Under the pieces are notes generated by a model, which was not told where the DNA came from, made no database searches, and was given only the letters and a program-made list of their open reading frames with translations. A stretch of DNA of 44,613 nt. Origin: Blautia schinkii DSM 10518. GTDB lineage: Bacteria; Bacillota; Clostridia; Lachnospirales; Lachnospiraceae. This document shows, piece after piece, positions 33,894 to 41,886 of this stretch. Position numbers and translations under genes: made by a program. Where the stretch lies: positions 1 to 44,613 of the forward strand of contig JNKJ01000041.1 in NCBI GenBank assembly GCA_000702025.1, read 5' to 3'. Every line of letters starts with the position of its first letter. Position 1 is the first letter of the stretch.

Positions 33894-33941
33894 TAACAGT
33901 AATTGAAAACCTACGTTTTAGAGAAAAAGGAGCTGCTAGAA

Positions 33942-34625
33942 ATGAACAGATTTTTTAATATGGATAACAAGTTTTTCGTGTTTATGGGAAGGGTGGCGGA
34001 TTTGATCATCCTGAACCTTTTGTGCATTCTGTGCTGTATTCCCATCGTCACTGCGGGTGCTTCCATCACTGCCATGTATTATGTGACGCTTAAGATGGCG
34101 CGGGATGAGGAATCCTATATTGTACGAAGCTTTTTTAAGTCCTTCAAGGAGAACTTCAAGCAGGCGACCATCATCAACGTGATCATGCTGGTCACAGCGC
34201 TGATGCTGTTTCTGGATCTTTCCATTGTCAAAAACATGGATGGCACGATGTATAAGGTATTGTTCAGTATTTTTATTGCGTTTACTTTCTTATATCTGCT
34301 GCTGTTTATGTATATTTATCCGGTACTGGCGAAGTTCTATAACACCATTAAGAATACCTTTGTGAACGCATTTTTAATGGCTATCCGGCATCTGCCCTAT
34401 ACCTTTTTAATGCTTGTCATCACCCTGGTACCCATAGCAATTTTCTTTATCCCGAGCTTTCAGATACAGTCTATTGCGCTGATGCTCTTCTTCCTCATGG
34501 GCTTCGCGGTGGTTGCTTACTGTAATTCCAAATTCCTGGTAAAAATTTTCGATAATTATATTCCAAAGGAAGAGGATGAGGACGCTGTGGATAAACTTCC
34601 TGATTCCGGAGATACTTCCCAATGA
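33942..34625 (+). CDS. YesL family (DUF624) membrane protein
   Basis: 227 residues, about five membrane segments. It has the same DUF624 hallmark as the protein at 17988: N-L-L-C-I-L-C-C-I-P-I-V-T-A-G-A-S-I-T-A-M-Y (residues about 26-47) followed by F-F-K-S-F-K-E-N-F-K-Q. The start is ATG 33942 with AAGGAG nine bases upstream; an in-frame start at 33903 overlaps this site and is less likely. The acidic C-terminus overlaps the next gene by 4 bp. Function is unestablished for the family. It stands divergent from the sugar sensor operon, in line with the usual YesL context. Confidence 0.88.
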   Translation: MNRFFNMDNKFFVFMGRVADLIILNLLCILCCIPIVTAGASITAMYYVTLKMARDEESYIVRSFFKSFKENFKQATIINVIMLVTALMLFLDLSIVKNMDGTMYKVLFSIFIAFTFLYLLLFMYIYPVLAKFYNTIKNTFVNAFLMAIRHLPYTFLMLVITLVPIAIFFIPSFQIQSIALMLFFLMGFAVVAYCNSKFLVKIFDNYIPKEEDEDAVDKLPDSGDTSQ

Positions 34626-35542
34626 GGAAATGGAATGAGAAACCTTATCATTCCCTGGACTATATGCTGCGGGAGCGCTTCGGTGAAAAGGTATACAAGG
34701 TGACCTTAAACGGAGGCATGTCCTGCCCGAACCGAGACGGCACGCTTGGCAGCCGGGGCTGTATTTTCTGCAGCGAAGGCGGAAGCGGGGATTTCGCAGC
34801 GGACGCGCGTTTATCGATTCAGGAGCAGATAGAGACACAGATCACACTCCTGGCACAGAAGCGGCCAATCAACAAGTACATTGCTTATTTTCAGGCTTAC
34901 ACCAATACTTATGCACCTGTGCCTTACCTTAACAAAATCTTTACGGAAGCTATCTCCCATCCGCAGGTGGCCGTGCTTTCCATCGGCACCAGACCGGACT
35001 GCCTTGGTCCTGAGGTGCTTACGCTTTTGGAGGAATTGAACAGGGTGAAGCCTGTGTGGGTGGAACTTGGACTTCAGACAAAGCACGAGGCCACGGCCCG
35101 CTATATCCGGCGTGGATACCAGCTTTCCTGTTTCGAGGAGGCGGTGAGAAACCTGCGCCAGCGAAGGATTGAGGTAATTGTACACACCATCCTGGGGCTG
35201 CCGGGTGAGCGCCGTGATGAGATACTGGCTACAATGGAATATTTAAATACAATGGATATCCAGGGCGTGAAGCTTCAGCTTCTGCATGTGCTGCGAGGCA
35301 CAGATCTGGCTCTGGATTACGAGCAGGGATTGTTCCGGGTGTATGAACGGACGGAATATCTTGATCTGCTCATAGACTGCCTGGAGCATCTGGACCCGGA
35401 GATTGTGATCCACAGGATGACAGGAGACGGGCCAAAGGACCTGCTGATCGCCCCGCTGTGGGCCAGCCGCAAGCGGGAGGTGCTCAACCTGCTCCATCAC
35501 CGTATGAAAGAGCGCGAGAGCTTTCAGGGAAAAGTTTTTTAG
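34622..35542 (+). CDS. TIGR01212 family radical SAM protein (YtqA-like)
   Basis: 306 residues. The cluster-binding cysteines are C35, C47 and C50 (C-P-N-R-D-G-T-L-G-S-R-G-C-I-F-C), with the family's long gap between the first two. G-T-R-P-D-C (about 121), E-L-G-L-Q-T (about 142) and H-x-I-L-G-L-P-G-E (about 185) are characteristic of Elp3-related radical SAM enzymes. Related YtqA proteins are linked to tRNA modification in family literature; the exact reaction here is uncertain. Translationally coupled to the YesL-like gene by a 4-bp overlap. Confidence 0.93.
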   Translation: MRKWNEKPYHSLDYMLRERFGEKVYKVTLNGGMSCPNRDGTLGSRGCIFCSEGGSGDFAADARLSIQEQIETQITLLAQKRPINKYIAYFQAYTNTYAPVPYLNKIFTEAISHPQVAVLSIGTRPDCLGPEVLTLLEELNRVKPVWVELGLQTKHEATARYIRRGYQLSCFEEAVRNLRQRRIEVIVHTILGLPGERRDEILATMEYLNTMDIQGVKLQLLHVLRGTDLALDYEQGLFRVYERTEYLDLLIDCLEHLDPEIVIHRMTGDGPKDLLIAPLWASRKREVLNLLHHRMKERESFQGKVF

Positions 35543-35557
35543 TCAAGGAGGTCGCAA

Positions 35558-36070
35558 ATGGCAACACCTTTCACAATTTACAAACTGATCGTACTTTACA
35601 TGCTTGATAATTCTGAAGCACCGCTTACAAATTCACAGATTTCGGAGTTCATTTTAGACCGGGAATATACGAATTATTTTCATCTTCAGCAGGCTGTGTC
35701 GGAGCTGGTGGAGGCTGATCTTTTAGAAATGCAGGTAACTGCCAATACCTCCTATTACCGCATTACATCGGAGGGCAGGACCACACTCTCGTATTTTGAG
35801 GATGAGCTTTCCGCTGACATCCGCAAGGAAGTAAATGACTATTTAAAAACAAAGGGCTGTAAAGCGGTTGAGCGGATTCTGACCCCGGCCGACTACTATA
35901 CCACAGACCAGGGCGGCTACTCTGTACGCTGCCAGTTGATTGAAAAAAACACGTCCCTGGTGGACCTGACGATCGCCGCCCCAAATCTTGAGGCTGCTAA
36001 GTCCATGTGCCGCCGCTGGCCGGAGAAATATCAGGATATTTATGGGAAAATAATGGAGGAATTATTATAA
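35558..36070 (+). CDS. DUF4364 family protein
   Basis: 170 residues. The N-terminal half (about 5-85) looks like a winged helix: Y-K-L-I-V-L-Y-M-L-D-N-S, then S-Q-I-S-E-F-I-L-D-R-E-Y-T-N-Y-F, then Y-Y-R-I-T-S-E-G-R-T-T-L. This matches DUF4364, common in Clostridia and predicted to be DNA-binding; the C-terminal half is an alpha/beta domain of unknown role. AAGGAGG lies eight bases before the ATG. It follows the radical SAM gene by 15 bp and closes the operon. No clear terminator is seen directly after it. Confidence 0.88.
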   Translation: MATPFTIYKLIVLYMLDNSEAPLTNSQISEFILDREYTNYFHLQQAVSELVEADLLEMQVTANTSYYRITSEGRTTLSYFEDELSADIRKEVNDYLKTKGCKAVERILTPADYYTTDQGGYSVRCQLIEKNTSLVDLTIAAPNLEAAKSMCRRWPEKYQDIYGKIMEELL

Positions 36071-36107
36071 TTGTGAGAAAATATTATGATTGGAAAGGAG
36101 ATTTTTT

Positions 36108-36167
36108 ATGGCCTGTAAAACGGCTGCCGCTTGCACTGCCAAATCCTTCATGACCCGTCTTATGTAA
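36108..36167 (+). CDS. Possible 19-residue peptide
   Basis: An ATG with AAAGGAG seven bases upstream opens a 19-codon frame (M-A-C-K-T-A-A-A-C-T-A-K-S-F, then M-T-R-L-M). It lies 38 bp after the DUF4364 gene. The strong ribosome binding site is the only positive evidence; the peptide is unknown to me. It could also be a chance frame at the edge of the island. Confidence 0.35.
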   Translation: MACKTAAACTAKSFMTRLM

Positions 36168-36286
36168 AAGGGCGCGCTGCAAACACGCAAGTCCGGACAT
36201 AAGCTCATGTGCAGCCGTTCCATGACTAAGAATATTTATTTTCCATTTCCATAGTCTCGGCCAGTTCTTCATCATATACCGTATTA

Positions 36287-36656
36287 TCAACGGCAATGAA
36301 ACCTTTTACCTGCTGGTTGCATGTCGAATTCTTTTCTTATCATCTCTACCAGACTCTCATCTGAAATTTTCCAGGTTCCAAAGGTTTTCCAGGTTCCAAA
36401 GGTTTTCCAGGTTCCAAAGGTCTACCATAATAGAGGTCAGATGATCCGCATAAGATGCAGAACAATCTACTTTCGTACAGTCTTTCCCAGAAAAAGCTCC
36501 GCCACCATTGCGTGCCATTCCACCGTATGTATCTACATCAATCTTACGTCCTATTACTCCACTATCTCCGTGAAATCCGACGATGACAAAACGTCCTGCT
36601 GTATTGATGAAAAATTTTGTATACCCATCTACACATATCTTGGCTCCCTTTTCCAA
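36287..36656 (-). pseudogene. metK: Remnant of S-adenosylmethionine synthetase (metK)
   Basis: The minus-strand frame 36656-36357 encodes MetK blocks R-K-I-D-V-D-T-Y-G-G-M-A-R and G-G-G-A-F-S-G-K-D-C-T-K-V-D, corresponding to the C-terminal third of the enzyme. It then enters a tandem L-W-N-L-E-N repeat and a stop. After a frameshift near 36360 the metK C-terminal block S-D-E-S-L-V-E-M-I-R-K-E-F-D-M-Q-P-A-G resumes to a stop at 36287. About 35 residues between these blocks are missing. The N-terminal two thirds are absent. In a third frame, down to a TAG at 36226, about 30 further residues follow that I do not recognise. Clearly nonfunctional. Confidence 0.88.
36367..36420. repeat. Three perfect 18-bp tandem repeats inside the metK remnant
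   Basis: TTTTCCAGGTTCCAAAGG occurs at 36367-36384, 36385-36402 and 36403-36420 without mismatch. It replaces the missing metK segment. Confidence 0.92.
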
Positions 36657-36712
36657 TGCCTATTTCTCATAATTTCAAATCCGTACCTATAATGAATACA
36701 TCATTCTCCCCC

Positions 36713-36740
36713 AAAAAAGCAGTGTCGTCCACTGCCTTTT
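36713..36740 (-). terminator. Terminator of the winged-helix regulator gene
   Basis: On the minus strand AAAAGGCAGTG pairs with CACTGCTTTTTT around a short loop (GCAGTG 36719-36724, CACTGC 36730-36735), ending in T6. Confidence 0.8.
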
Positions 36741-36749
36741 CTCCATCAC

Positions 36750-37163
36750 TTAATCTGTTATTTCCACAAATGAGTATCTTTCTTCTTTCTTTTGTACAAT
36801 TGCAGAACCCGTTTGTTCTTGTATCGATTTTAACAATTCTTCTACATATATTTGAGCTTCATGCCCTTCAATATTCATAGCGTATGCAATTTCTCTAATC
36901 GAAAAGCTCAACTCTGAATCCCTCATTAAAAGTTTTAAAATCTCCCATTGCATATCAGTAATTACAATTTCTGTTCCACCATAAATCATCCTTTTCTTGT
37001 CAAATTCAATATCCCATTTTCCGAAATGAATTCTTTCTTCTTTTAATATAATTTGCCTATCTAATCGCATTACTATAAAAGATACTTCCGGCCAATATTT
37101 CTTTAACAATTCCTCCGCTTTTTTTCTTTCCTCACAATACTTAAAGTATAATAATTCTCCCAT
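36750..37163 (-). CDS. Winged-helix regulator without receiver domain
   Basis: 137 residues. The C-terminal part (about 45-135) resembles the OmpR/PhoB winged helix: I-H-F-G-K-W-D-I-E-F-D, then I-V-I-T-D-M-Q-W-E-I-L-K-L-L, then the helix pair S-I-R-E-I-A-Y-A-M-N and I-Y-V-E-E-L-L-K-S-I. There is no receiver domain; the first 45 residues are charged and of unknown fold. AGGAGG lies before the ATG. It lies at the downstream end of the precursor-peptide cluster on the same strand, with a terminator on either side, so it may be the cassette's regulator. Assignment to the OmpR type is by pattern only. Confidence 0.65.
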   Translation of the reverse strand: MGELLYFKYCEERKKAEELLKKYWPEVSFIVMRLDRQIILKEERIHFGKWDIEFDKKRMIYGGTEIVITDMQWEILKLLMRDSELSFSIREIAYAMNIEGHEAQIYVEELLKSIQEQTGSAIVQKKEERYSFVEITD

Positions 37164-37205
37164 TCTCTACCTCCTCGTGCAAAGTTTCTATGAAATATAA
37201 CAAAA

Positions 37206-37258
37206 GTACCCTAATAGTTCAACACAGCTTCTTTTTCTGTGTCTTACTATTAGGGTAC
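37206..37258 (-). terminator. Terminator after precursor peptide A
   Basis: 12-bp stem GTACCCTAATAG / CTATTAGGGTAC (37206-37217, 37247-37258) with a second inner ACACAG/CTGTGT stem, followed on the minus strand by TTTTGTT. Confidence 0.8.
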
Positions 37259-37284
37259 GGTTTACCCCTGTTAAGATTCCGACA

Positions 37285-37425
37285 TTACTCTGCACAGCTG
37301 AGCAAACAATTCATTGTAACAAGGCAATCATGCATACACTTATATCTTGTACTTCCACAATCTGCAGTATACACATTAATTTCTTCCATAGTCAGTTCTG
37401 CCTTATTCTTTCTTTTTTCTTCCAT
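37285..37425 (-). CDS. Putative RiPP precursor peptide A (five cysteines)
   Basis: 46 residues. AAGGAGGTG lies just upstream of the ATG. The acidic leader ends L-T-M-E-E-I-N-V-Y, then the core contains D-C-G-x5-C-M-H-D-C (Cys23, 30, 34), the spacing shared with the three other peptides of the cluster. Two extra cysteines at 40 and 44 (N-C-L-L-S-C-A-E) are unique to this one. No homology to a named peptide family is claimed. The recurring leader/core arrangement, linked radical SAM-SPASM genes and an ABC exporter make a modified-peptide precursor the best reading. Followed by its own terminator. Confidence 0.75.
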   Translation of the reverse strand: MEEKRKNKAELTMEEINVYTADCGSTRYKCMHDCLVTMNCLLSCAE

Positions 37426-37642
37426 TCATAACACCTCCTTATTTTTTATATACATATAATACCTATTCCTAATCATTTTCACCACATATCTTGCTTATTT
37501 TATTACTTTTTTTTCCTAGTTGGATGACATGCTTTTCTTTCTTCCATGATTATCTTTCGCATCTTTCATAAACGAGTCAGCTTTCCTTGATGTTCTAATA
37601 TATCCCATCTCTAACAACATTCACTAAAGTTCTTTCAAAAAT

Positions 37643-37740
37643 GATATTCAATTGTACCGTTCCACAGCCATAGTCAATTTCACCTATACATTAATCTTTT
37701 CCTTTGATAATTCTTTATTGTCCAATTTTATGGTTTCCAT
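37643..37740 (-). pseudogene. Decayed fifth precursor peptide gene
   Basis: From ATG 37738-37740 the frame encodes an acidic leader ending K-E-K-I-N-V and then hits TAG. Restoring one base gives N-V-Y-G-E-I-D-Y-G-C-G-T-V-Q-L-N, which aligns with N-A-Y-G-D-I-N-Y-E-C-G-K-V-Q-L-K of precursor C. The second and third core cysteines are lost. The ribosome binding site is weak. The following 37426-37642 contains only short frames (for example 34 codons at 37516-37620) that I cannot support as genes. Confidence 0.65.
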
Positions 37741-37784
37741 AAATATCTTCCGATTTCTTATCTTTCATCTTTTCTTCTAAAATT

Positions 37785-37820
37785 AAGGAGACTATTGAAC
37801 ATGCACGAAATAGTCTCCTT
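37785..37820 (-). terminator. Hairpin after precursor peptide B
   Basis: Perfect 10-bp stem AAGGAGACTA / TAGTCTCCTT (37785-37794, 37811-37820) followed on the minus strand by AATTTTAG; a weak T tract. Confidence 0.6.
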
Positions 37821-37886
37821 GTCTTCATTATCAACTATGTTATGCCTTGTTTTACCTTGCTATAGTATTTAAGGTGATATCTATTC

Positions 37887-38018
37887 TCACCACTCTTCTG
37901 TAATCCATGGTGAATTAACTGGACAATCATTCATACAATGAACCTTAATATCACCACAATCCTTGATATATACATTTACTTCTTCGGATGTAAGTTCTTG
38001 TGTTTTTCGTTCTTCCAT
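37887..38018 (-). CDS. Putative RiPP precursor peptide B
   Basis: 43 residues, GAGGAGG seven to eight bases before the ATG. The leader ends E-L-T-S-E-E-V-N-V-Y; the core has D-C-G-x5-C-M-N-D-C (Cys21, 28, 32) and ends P-V-N-S-P-W-I-T-E-E-W. The C-terminal S-P-W-x-T-E matches S/T-P-W-M-T-E of precursor C. It lies 62 bp downstream of precursor C on the same strand and is followed by a hairpin at 37785-37820. Likely modified by the radical SAM enzyme at 42120 (inference). Confidence 0.75.
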   Translation of the reverse strand: MEERKTQELTSEEVNVYIKDCGDIKVHCMNDCPVNSPWITEEW

Positions 38019-38080
38019 GGTTAAACCTCCTCGTATAAAAATTTAATTTTAGTCCAAACCTCTGCAACTGTGAAAGATTT

Positions 38081-38221
38081 TTAATGATCTTCAGTCATCC
38101 ACGGTGTTGAAAACGGACAATCAGTAACACATTTTAACTGTACTTTTCCGCATTCATAGTTTATGTCACCGTAAGCATTAACTTCTTCTTCAGACAAGTT
38201 ATTCACATTGTTTTCTGTCAT
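38081..38221 (-). CDS. Putative RiPP precursor peptide C
   Basis: 46 residues, AGGAGG eight bases before the ATG. The leader ends N-L-S-E-E-E-V-N-A-Y; the linker to the first cysteine is longer than in the others (G-D-I-N-Y-E). The core is E-C-G-x5-C-V-T-D-C (Cys24, 31, 35), ending P-F-S-T-P-W-M-T-E-D-H. It is the first of the downstream precursor group, after the remnant response regulator. The decayed copy at 37643 is its closest relative. Confidence 0.75.
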   Translation of the reverse strand: MTENNVNNLSEEEVNAYGDINYECGKVQLKCVTDCPFSTPWMTEDH

Positions 38222-38378
38222 AAATAAGCCTCCTCTCTAGGCACAAACATAATTAATAACTGCATTGAACGCAAATTTCTTTGCTATCCTTTGTATGTCT
38301 ATCGTACTGCACTTATATATTTATTTCCATATTTTTTGTATAAATCACACTTTTTATTTACTAATTGGACATTGCCTT

Positions 38379-38655
38379 TCAATAGCCCTCATTTTTGTCC
38401 ATGCACAGCGTCGCTCCCCGACGTATGGATTCCTGTTCATAATCCTCCCTTGTGGTGACAGGACGCCAGAATAAAAGGAATCTCCTTGTCTGCAGCCCAC
38501 ACTTCGTCCAGAAAGTCCATACCGGAACCGTCCGGCAAGACGAGATTACAGCAGATTATCAGAGGCATTTTCTCTTGAATCGCAATCCGAGCTTCCCACA
38601 GAGCGGATGCTGTTTTAACCCGGTAGCTCCGACGTTGTAAATATTTTTGCAGGTA
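38379..38655 (-). pseudogene. Remnant response-regulator receiver domain
   Basis: Read on the minus strand from about 38655: Y-L-Q-K-Y-L-Q-R-R-S-Y-R-V-K-T-A-S-A, then L-V-L-P-D-G-S-G-M-D-F-L, the classic receiver-domain loop. The expected phospho-acceptor position reads C-C-N rather than C-D. The frame then shifts near 38460 and resumes R-E-D-Y-E-Q-E-S-I-R-R-G-A before a stop at 38379. The N-terminal acidic pair and any DNA-binding domain are missing. It lies just after the ABC permease gene, where a cognate regulator of such exporters is often found. Confidence 0.72.
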
Positions 38656-38703
38656 CTATATATAGAGCAGGGCCGCACACGCCACTCCGCCGATTCCATA
38701 CGG

Positions 38704-41088
38704 TTATTCCATCGCTCTGATTTGCTCAACAAGAGATTGCTTTTTTAAATTTCCAGTCGTATAAGAAATCAAGATCAACTGCACAATCAGTAGAATCGCT
38801 AAATATATCAATACGATCATCCACGGAAATGAATAATAAAAGTATGGATTCATCGTTCTCACAACTACCTGTACGGATAGGAAGCCCAGTCCAGTTCCCA
38901 AAATCAATGTTACAAGCGTAGCAAAAACTGAATAAATCAACCCCTCATAACACAACATTTTGATAAGTTGCTTCTTACTCAAACCAATCGCCTGTAGCAT
39001 TCCAATTTCCTGCCTCCGGGACAGAAAGTTCGTGATTGTCGTATTAACAAGGTTGATCAGAGAAAAGCACACAACAATAACAGCCACTATCAACAACAGC
39101 CCGAAAGAAAGTTGTTGAAGTCCACTATAATAAGTTATACTCTCTTTTATGGTTTCCATAACCAAATCACTATCTCCGTCTATTAGTTGGTTTAATGCAG
39201 CTTCAACCGTATCGAATTTCTCTGTGTCAGTAATTACGGAAATAGTACCTGTGCAATCTATCCCGGTCGCTTCATTCATAAGCTTCTCTGGAAGCGTAAA
39301 GCATTTTGAGAAGCCAGAGTAAGAATAATTGTTTACAATGCCCATGACTGTATAGGCTTTTGTGTGAATTTGGCCAGTTTCGGTTTCATAGTTCACTTCG
39401 ATGGTATCACCCAACGCAGCCTCTATATCATAAAGATCGGTGCGCTCTTGAAGTAAGACGATTCCATTGCCTTCAACCAGTTCATCATAATCAATCGTGC
39501 CTGCAATTAGTTCTCTCTCCAAATTCTGCTGCTCATCTCGGCGGAAGCCCTGAATCCAATTTCCAGAATTACCATTTACACAATATGCTGCGTCCGTATA
39601 ATACCAACGCACTACTTCGGTAACACCATCAATGGAGTCGATTGCTTTTTCAAAATCATCATTATATAGATTTTTTTGCTGCAATTTAGTTAAAGAAATA
39701 TGTGCAGTATCAAAAGATTGATTTGCGTTAAGTTTAATATTAAATTCACCGACAGGGAAAGCCCTGCCTCGTGCCTCTGCAACGCCATCATAAGAAACTA
39801 ACATTGTCGAAATTAATACAACCAATACTCCGCCGAGCGAAAGAGAAAGTATTGTTAAAGTAGATTTTGCCTTTTGTCTGGACAGATTCATTTTAGCAAG
39901 TGAAGCAGGCGTTATTTTACGGTGCAACACGGAACTTTCTTTCATCTTCCCTTTATAATCAGAATATCGCAATGCTTCCAGCGAAGATACTGCCGCAGCT
40001 CTTTTTACAGGAGTATGAATAGCAATCATCACAATAATAAATGAAAAAAGGCCAACCCCAACCGTCACATATAAAGTAGTCAGCCAATACCAACCGGCAG
40101 GAACCAAAAAGTATCCCATCATATTTCCAATAGCCAAACCAATAGAAATAGCAATGGCAGCAAGTAATTTTCCCTCACGGTAAACCATCTTTTTGATCTG
40201 TCGTTTTGTTGTTCCGATTGTGCGAAGCTGTCCATAGTTACGGATACTGCTTGCTACTGAAATATAAAAAATCGAATAGATAACAATACCAGAGCCAATG
40301 AAAGTTATAAAACCGATCAAGAAATAGAACAGCATATCACTTCCTCGATTTTCGTCCTTTAAGTTGAAATATGTGGAACGGACAATAACATTATCATCGG
40401 AAATTTCTAATTGCTGCGCCAGGGTATTTGCATAGCTGGTGGCTTCTTCCTCGTTCATGTTTTGAGCGCCTTTCAGCCCAATGTAATAATCAATCATGCC
40501 CCTGTCACCATACTGCTGTCTTACTAATTCTTTCGATATAATGGCTGTATAGCGTCCAATATCGCCAGTTTTCACATTTAAGATTCCTATCAATTTAAAA
40601 TCATGGATAGTTCCGTCAGAAAAAGGAATTCGAATTGTCTGCCCCAATTCATTTGAATAGCCCAAACTATCCAAAAAGGATTCCTGTACTATAATTTCAT
40701 CTTCCGAAGTTGGTAAATCTCCTGAATAGGACATACTTTGCGATTTTAGCATATCTGCATTTGCATAAGTAAAATTAACGGTTGAATGGTTTACCTGTTC
40801 AGAAAATGCATTAAAAAATTCCCCAACCCACGCAATTTTTTCTTGCTTGTATAGTTCCTCTCCCTGCTGTTCAGAAATAGCATGATACATAATCTGTGCT
40901 GTTTTTTGGTTGCGGTTTTGCGTTTCCTGCATTACCCCAAAACCATAGAGGACAATGGCGGATAGTAATGCACTCGCAAGTGTAATCGTCAAAACAATAA
41001 AGATATTTCTTTTTCGATTTGCCGATATACTTCGATTTGATATGCGCTTTACTATGGCGCTGGTATCTTTTTCAAAAGGCCATGTCAT
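38704..41088 (-). CDS. FtsX/MacB-type ABC exporter permease
   Basis: 794 residues. One N-terminal membrane segment (about 25-45), a large extracytoplasmic domain, three segments (about 245-390), a second large extracytoplasmic domain, and three C-terminal segments (about 670-780): the two-FtsX-domain layout of BceB/MacB-like permeases. The start chosen is ATG 41088, overlapping the ATPase stop by 4 bp, with AGGAGG upstream; a 42-codon extension would overlap the ATPase and is rejected. In this context it probably exports the modified peptides or protects against them; which of the two cannot be told. Confidence 0.9.
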   Translation of the reverse strand: MTWPFEKDTSAIVKRISNRSISANRKRNIFIVLTITLASALLSAIVLYGFGVMQETQNRNQKTAQIMYHAISEQQGEELYKQEKIAWVGEFFNAFSEQVNHSTVNFTYANADMLKSQSMSYSGDLPTSEDEIIVQESFLDSLGYSNELGQTIRIPFSDGTIHDFKLIGILNVKTGDIGRYTAIISKELVRQQYGDRGMIDYYIGLKGAQNMNEEEATSYANTLAQQLEISDDNVIVRSTYFNLKDENRGSDMLFYFLIGFITFIGSGIVIYSIFYISVASSIRNYGQLRTIGTTKRQIKKMVYREGKLLAAIAISIGLAIGNMMGYFLVPAGWYWLTTLYVTVGVGLFSFIIVMIAIHTPVKRAAAVSSLEALRYSDYKGKMKESSVLHRKITPASLAKMNLSRQKAKSTLTILSLSLGGVLVVLISTMLVSYDGVAEARGRAFPVGEFNIKLNANQSFDTAHISLTKLQQKNLYNDDFEKAIDSIDGVTEVVRWYYTDAAYCVNGNSGNWIQGFRRDEQQNLERELIAGTIDYDELVEGNGIVLLQERTDLYDIEAALGDTIEVNYETETGQIHTKAYTVMGIVNNYSYSGFSKCFTLPEKLMNEATGIDCTGTISVITDTEKFDTVEAALNQLIDGDSDLVMETIKESITYYSGLQQLSFGLLLIVAVIVVCFSLINLVNTTITNFLSRRQEIGMLQAIGLSKKQLIKMLCYEGLIYSVFATLVTLILGTGLGFLSVQVVVRTMNPYFYYSFPWMIVLIYLAILLIVQLILISYTTGNLKKQSLVEQIRAME

Positions 41089-41768
41089 AGTCTGCCACCT
41101 CCTAATTCCACAATCCTGCCGTCCTCTATGCGGACAATCCGATCTGCAAGGCGGGCAATGTCGTTGTTGTGGGTAATCATCACAACGGTTTGCCTGAATT
41201 CTGCGCTGGTGCACTTAATCAGCCCTAGCACCTCGGCGCTGGTCTTGCTGTCAAGGTTGCCGGTCGGCTCGTCGGCCAGTACAATAGCCGGTTTGGTAAT
41301 CAGGGCGCGGGCAATCGCCACACGCTGTTGCTGTCCGCCGGACAGATTGTTCGGCATATTTTTTAGTTTATCCTCCAGCCCTAGATGGTAAAGGGTCTCG
41401 TCCAAAAACTTCTGATCCACCGTGTCCCCGTCCAGTTCCACCGGCAGGATGATGTTCTCATACACATTCAGGATGGGAACAAGATTATAGCTCTGGAAGA
41501 TAAATCCAATATTGCGGCGGCGGAAGATGGTAAGCTGTTCATCGTTCTTCTTTGCCAGTTCTTCGCCACGGACAATCACGGTCCCACTGGTGGGGGTGTC
41601 CAGCCCGCCCATCATGTGAAGCAGGGTTGACTTTCCAGATCCAGAAGTTCCTACCACTGCTACAAACTCTCCATCTTCCACCGAAAAATCAACCCCATCC
41701 AATGCACGAGTAATATTTGGTTCTTGTCCGTAATATTTTTTTAATTTAGTTGTCTCTAAAATCTTCAT
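41085..41768 (-). CDS. ABC exporter ATPase (MacB/LolD type)
   Basis: 227 residues with Walker A G-T-S-G-S-G-K-S-T (about 40-48), Q-loop F-Q-S-Y-N-L-V-P, signature L-S-G-G-Q-Q-Q-R-V-A-I-A-R-A, Walker B L-A-D-E-P-T-G-N-L-D and the H-loop T-H-N. It powers the FtsX-type permease encoded next, with which it overlaps by 4 bp. It lies 118 bp after precursor D, separated by a hairpin (41826-41859). Confidence 0.95.
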   Translation of the reverse strand: MKILETTKLKKYYGQEPNITRALDGVDFSVEDGEFVAVVGTSGSGKSTLLHMMGGLDTPTSGTVIVRGEELAKKNDEQLTIFRRRNIGFIFQSYNLVPILNVYENIILPVELDGDTVDQKFLDETLYHLGLEDKLKNMPNNLSGGQQQRVAIARALITKPAIVLADEPTGNLDSKTSAEVLGLIKCTSAEFRQTVVMITHNNDIARLADRIVRIEDGRIVELGGGRL

Positions 41769-41825
41769 TTCATTTATATCCTTTCCTTCAAATAAATAAT
41801 ATGAATTTTCATAAGTTGTCTTTTA

Positions 41826-41859
41826 ATAAAAGCCTTCTAATTTTTCAATCAGAAGGCTT
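41826..41859 (-). terminator. Hairpin between precursor D and the exporter genes
   Basis: AAGCCTTCT / AGAAGGCTT stem (41830-41838, 41851-41859) ending in TTTTATT on the minus strand. It could make the exporter less abundant than the peptide. Confidence 0.65.
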
Positions 41860-41886
41860 CATTTTTACCAATTCCCCATATAATAA

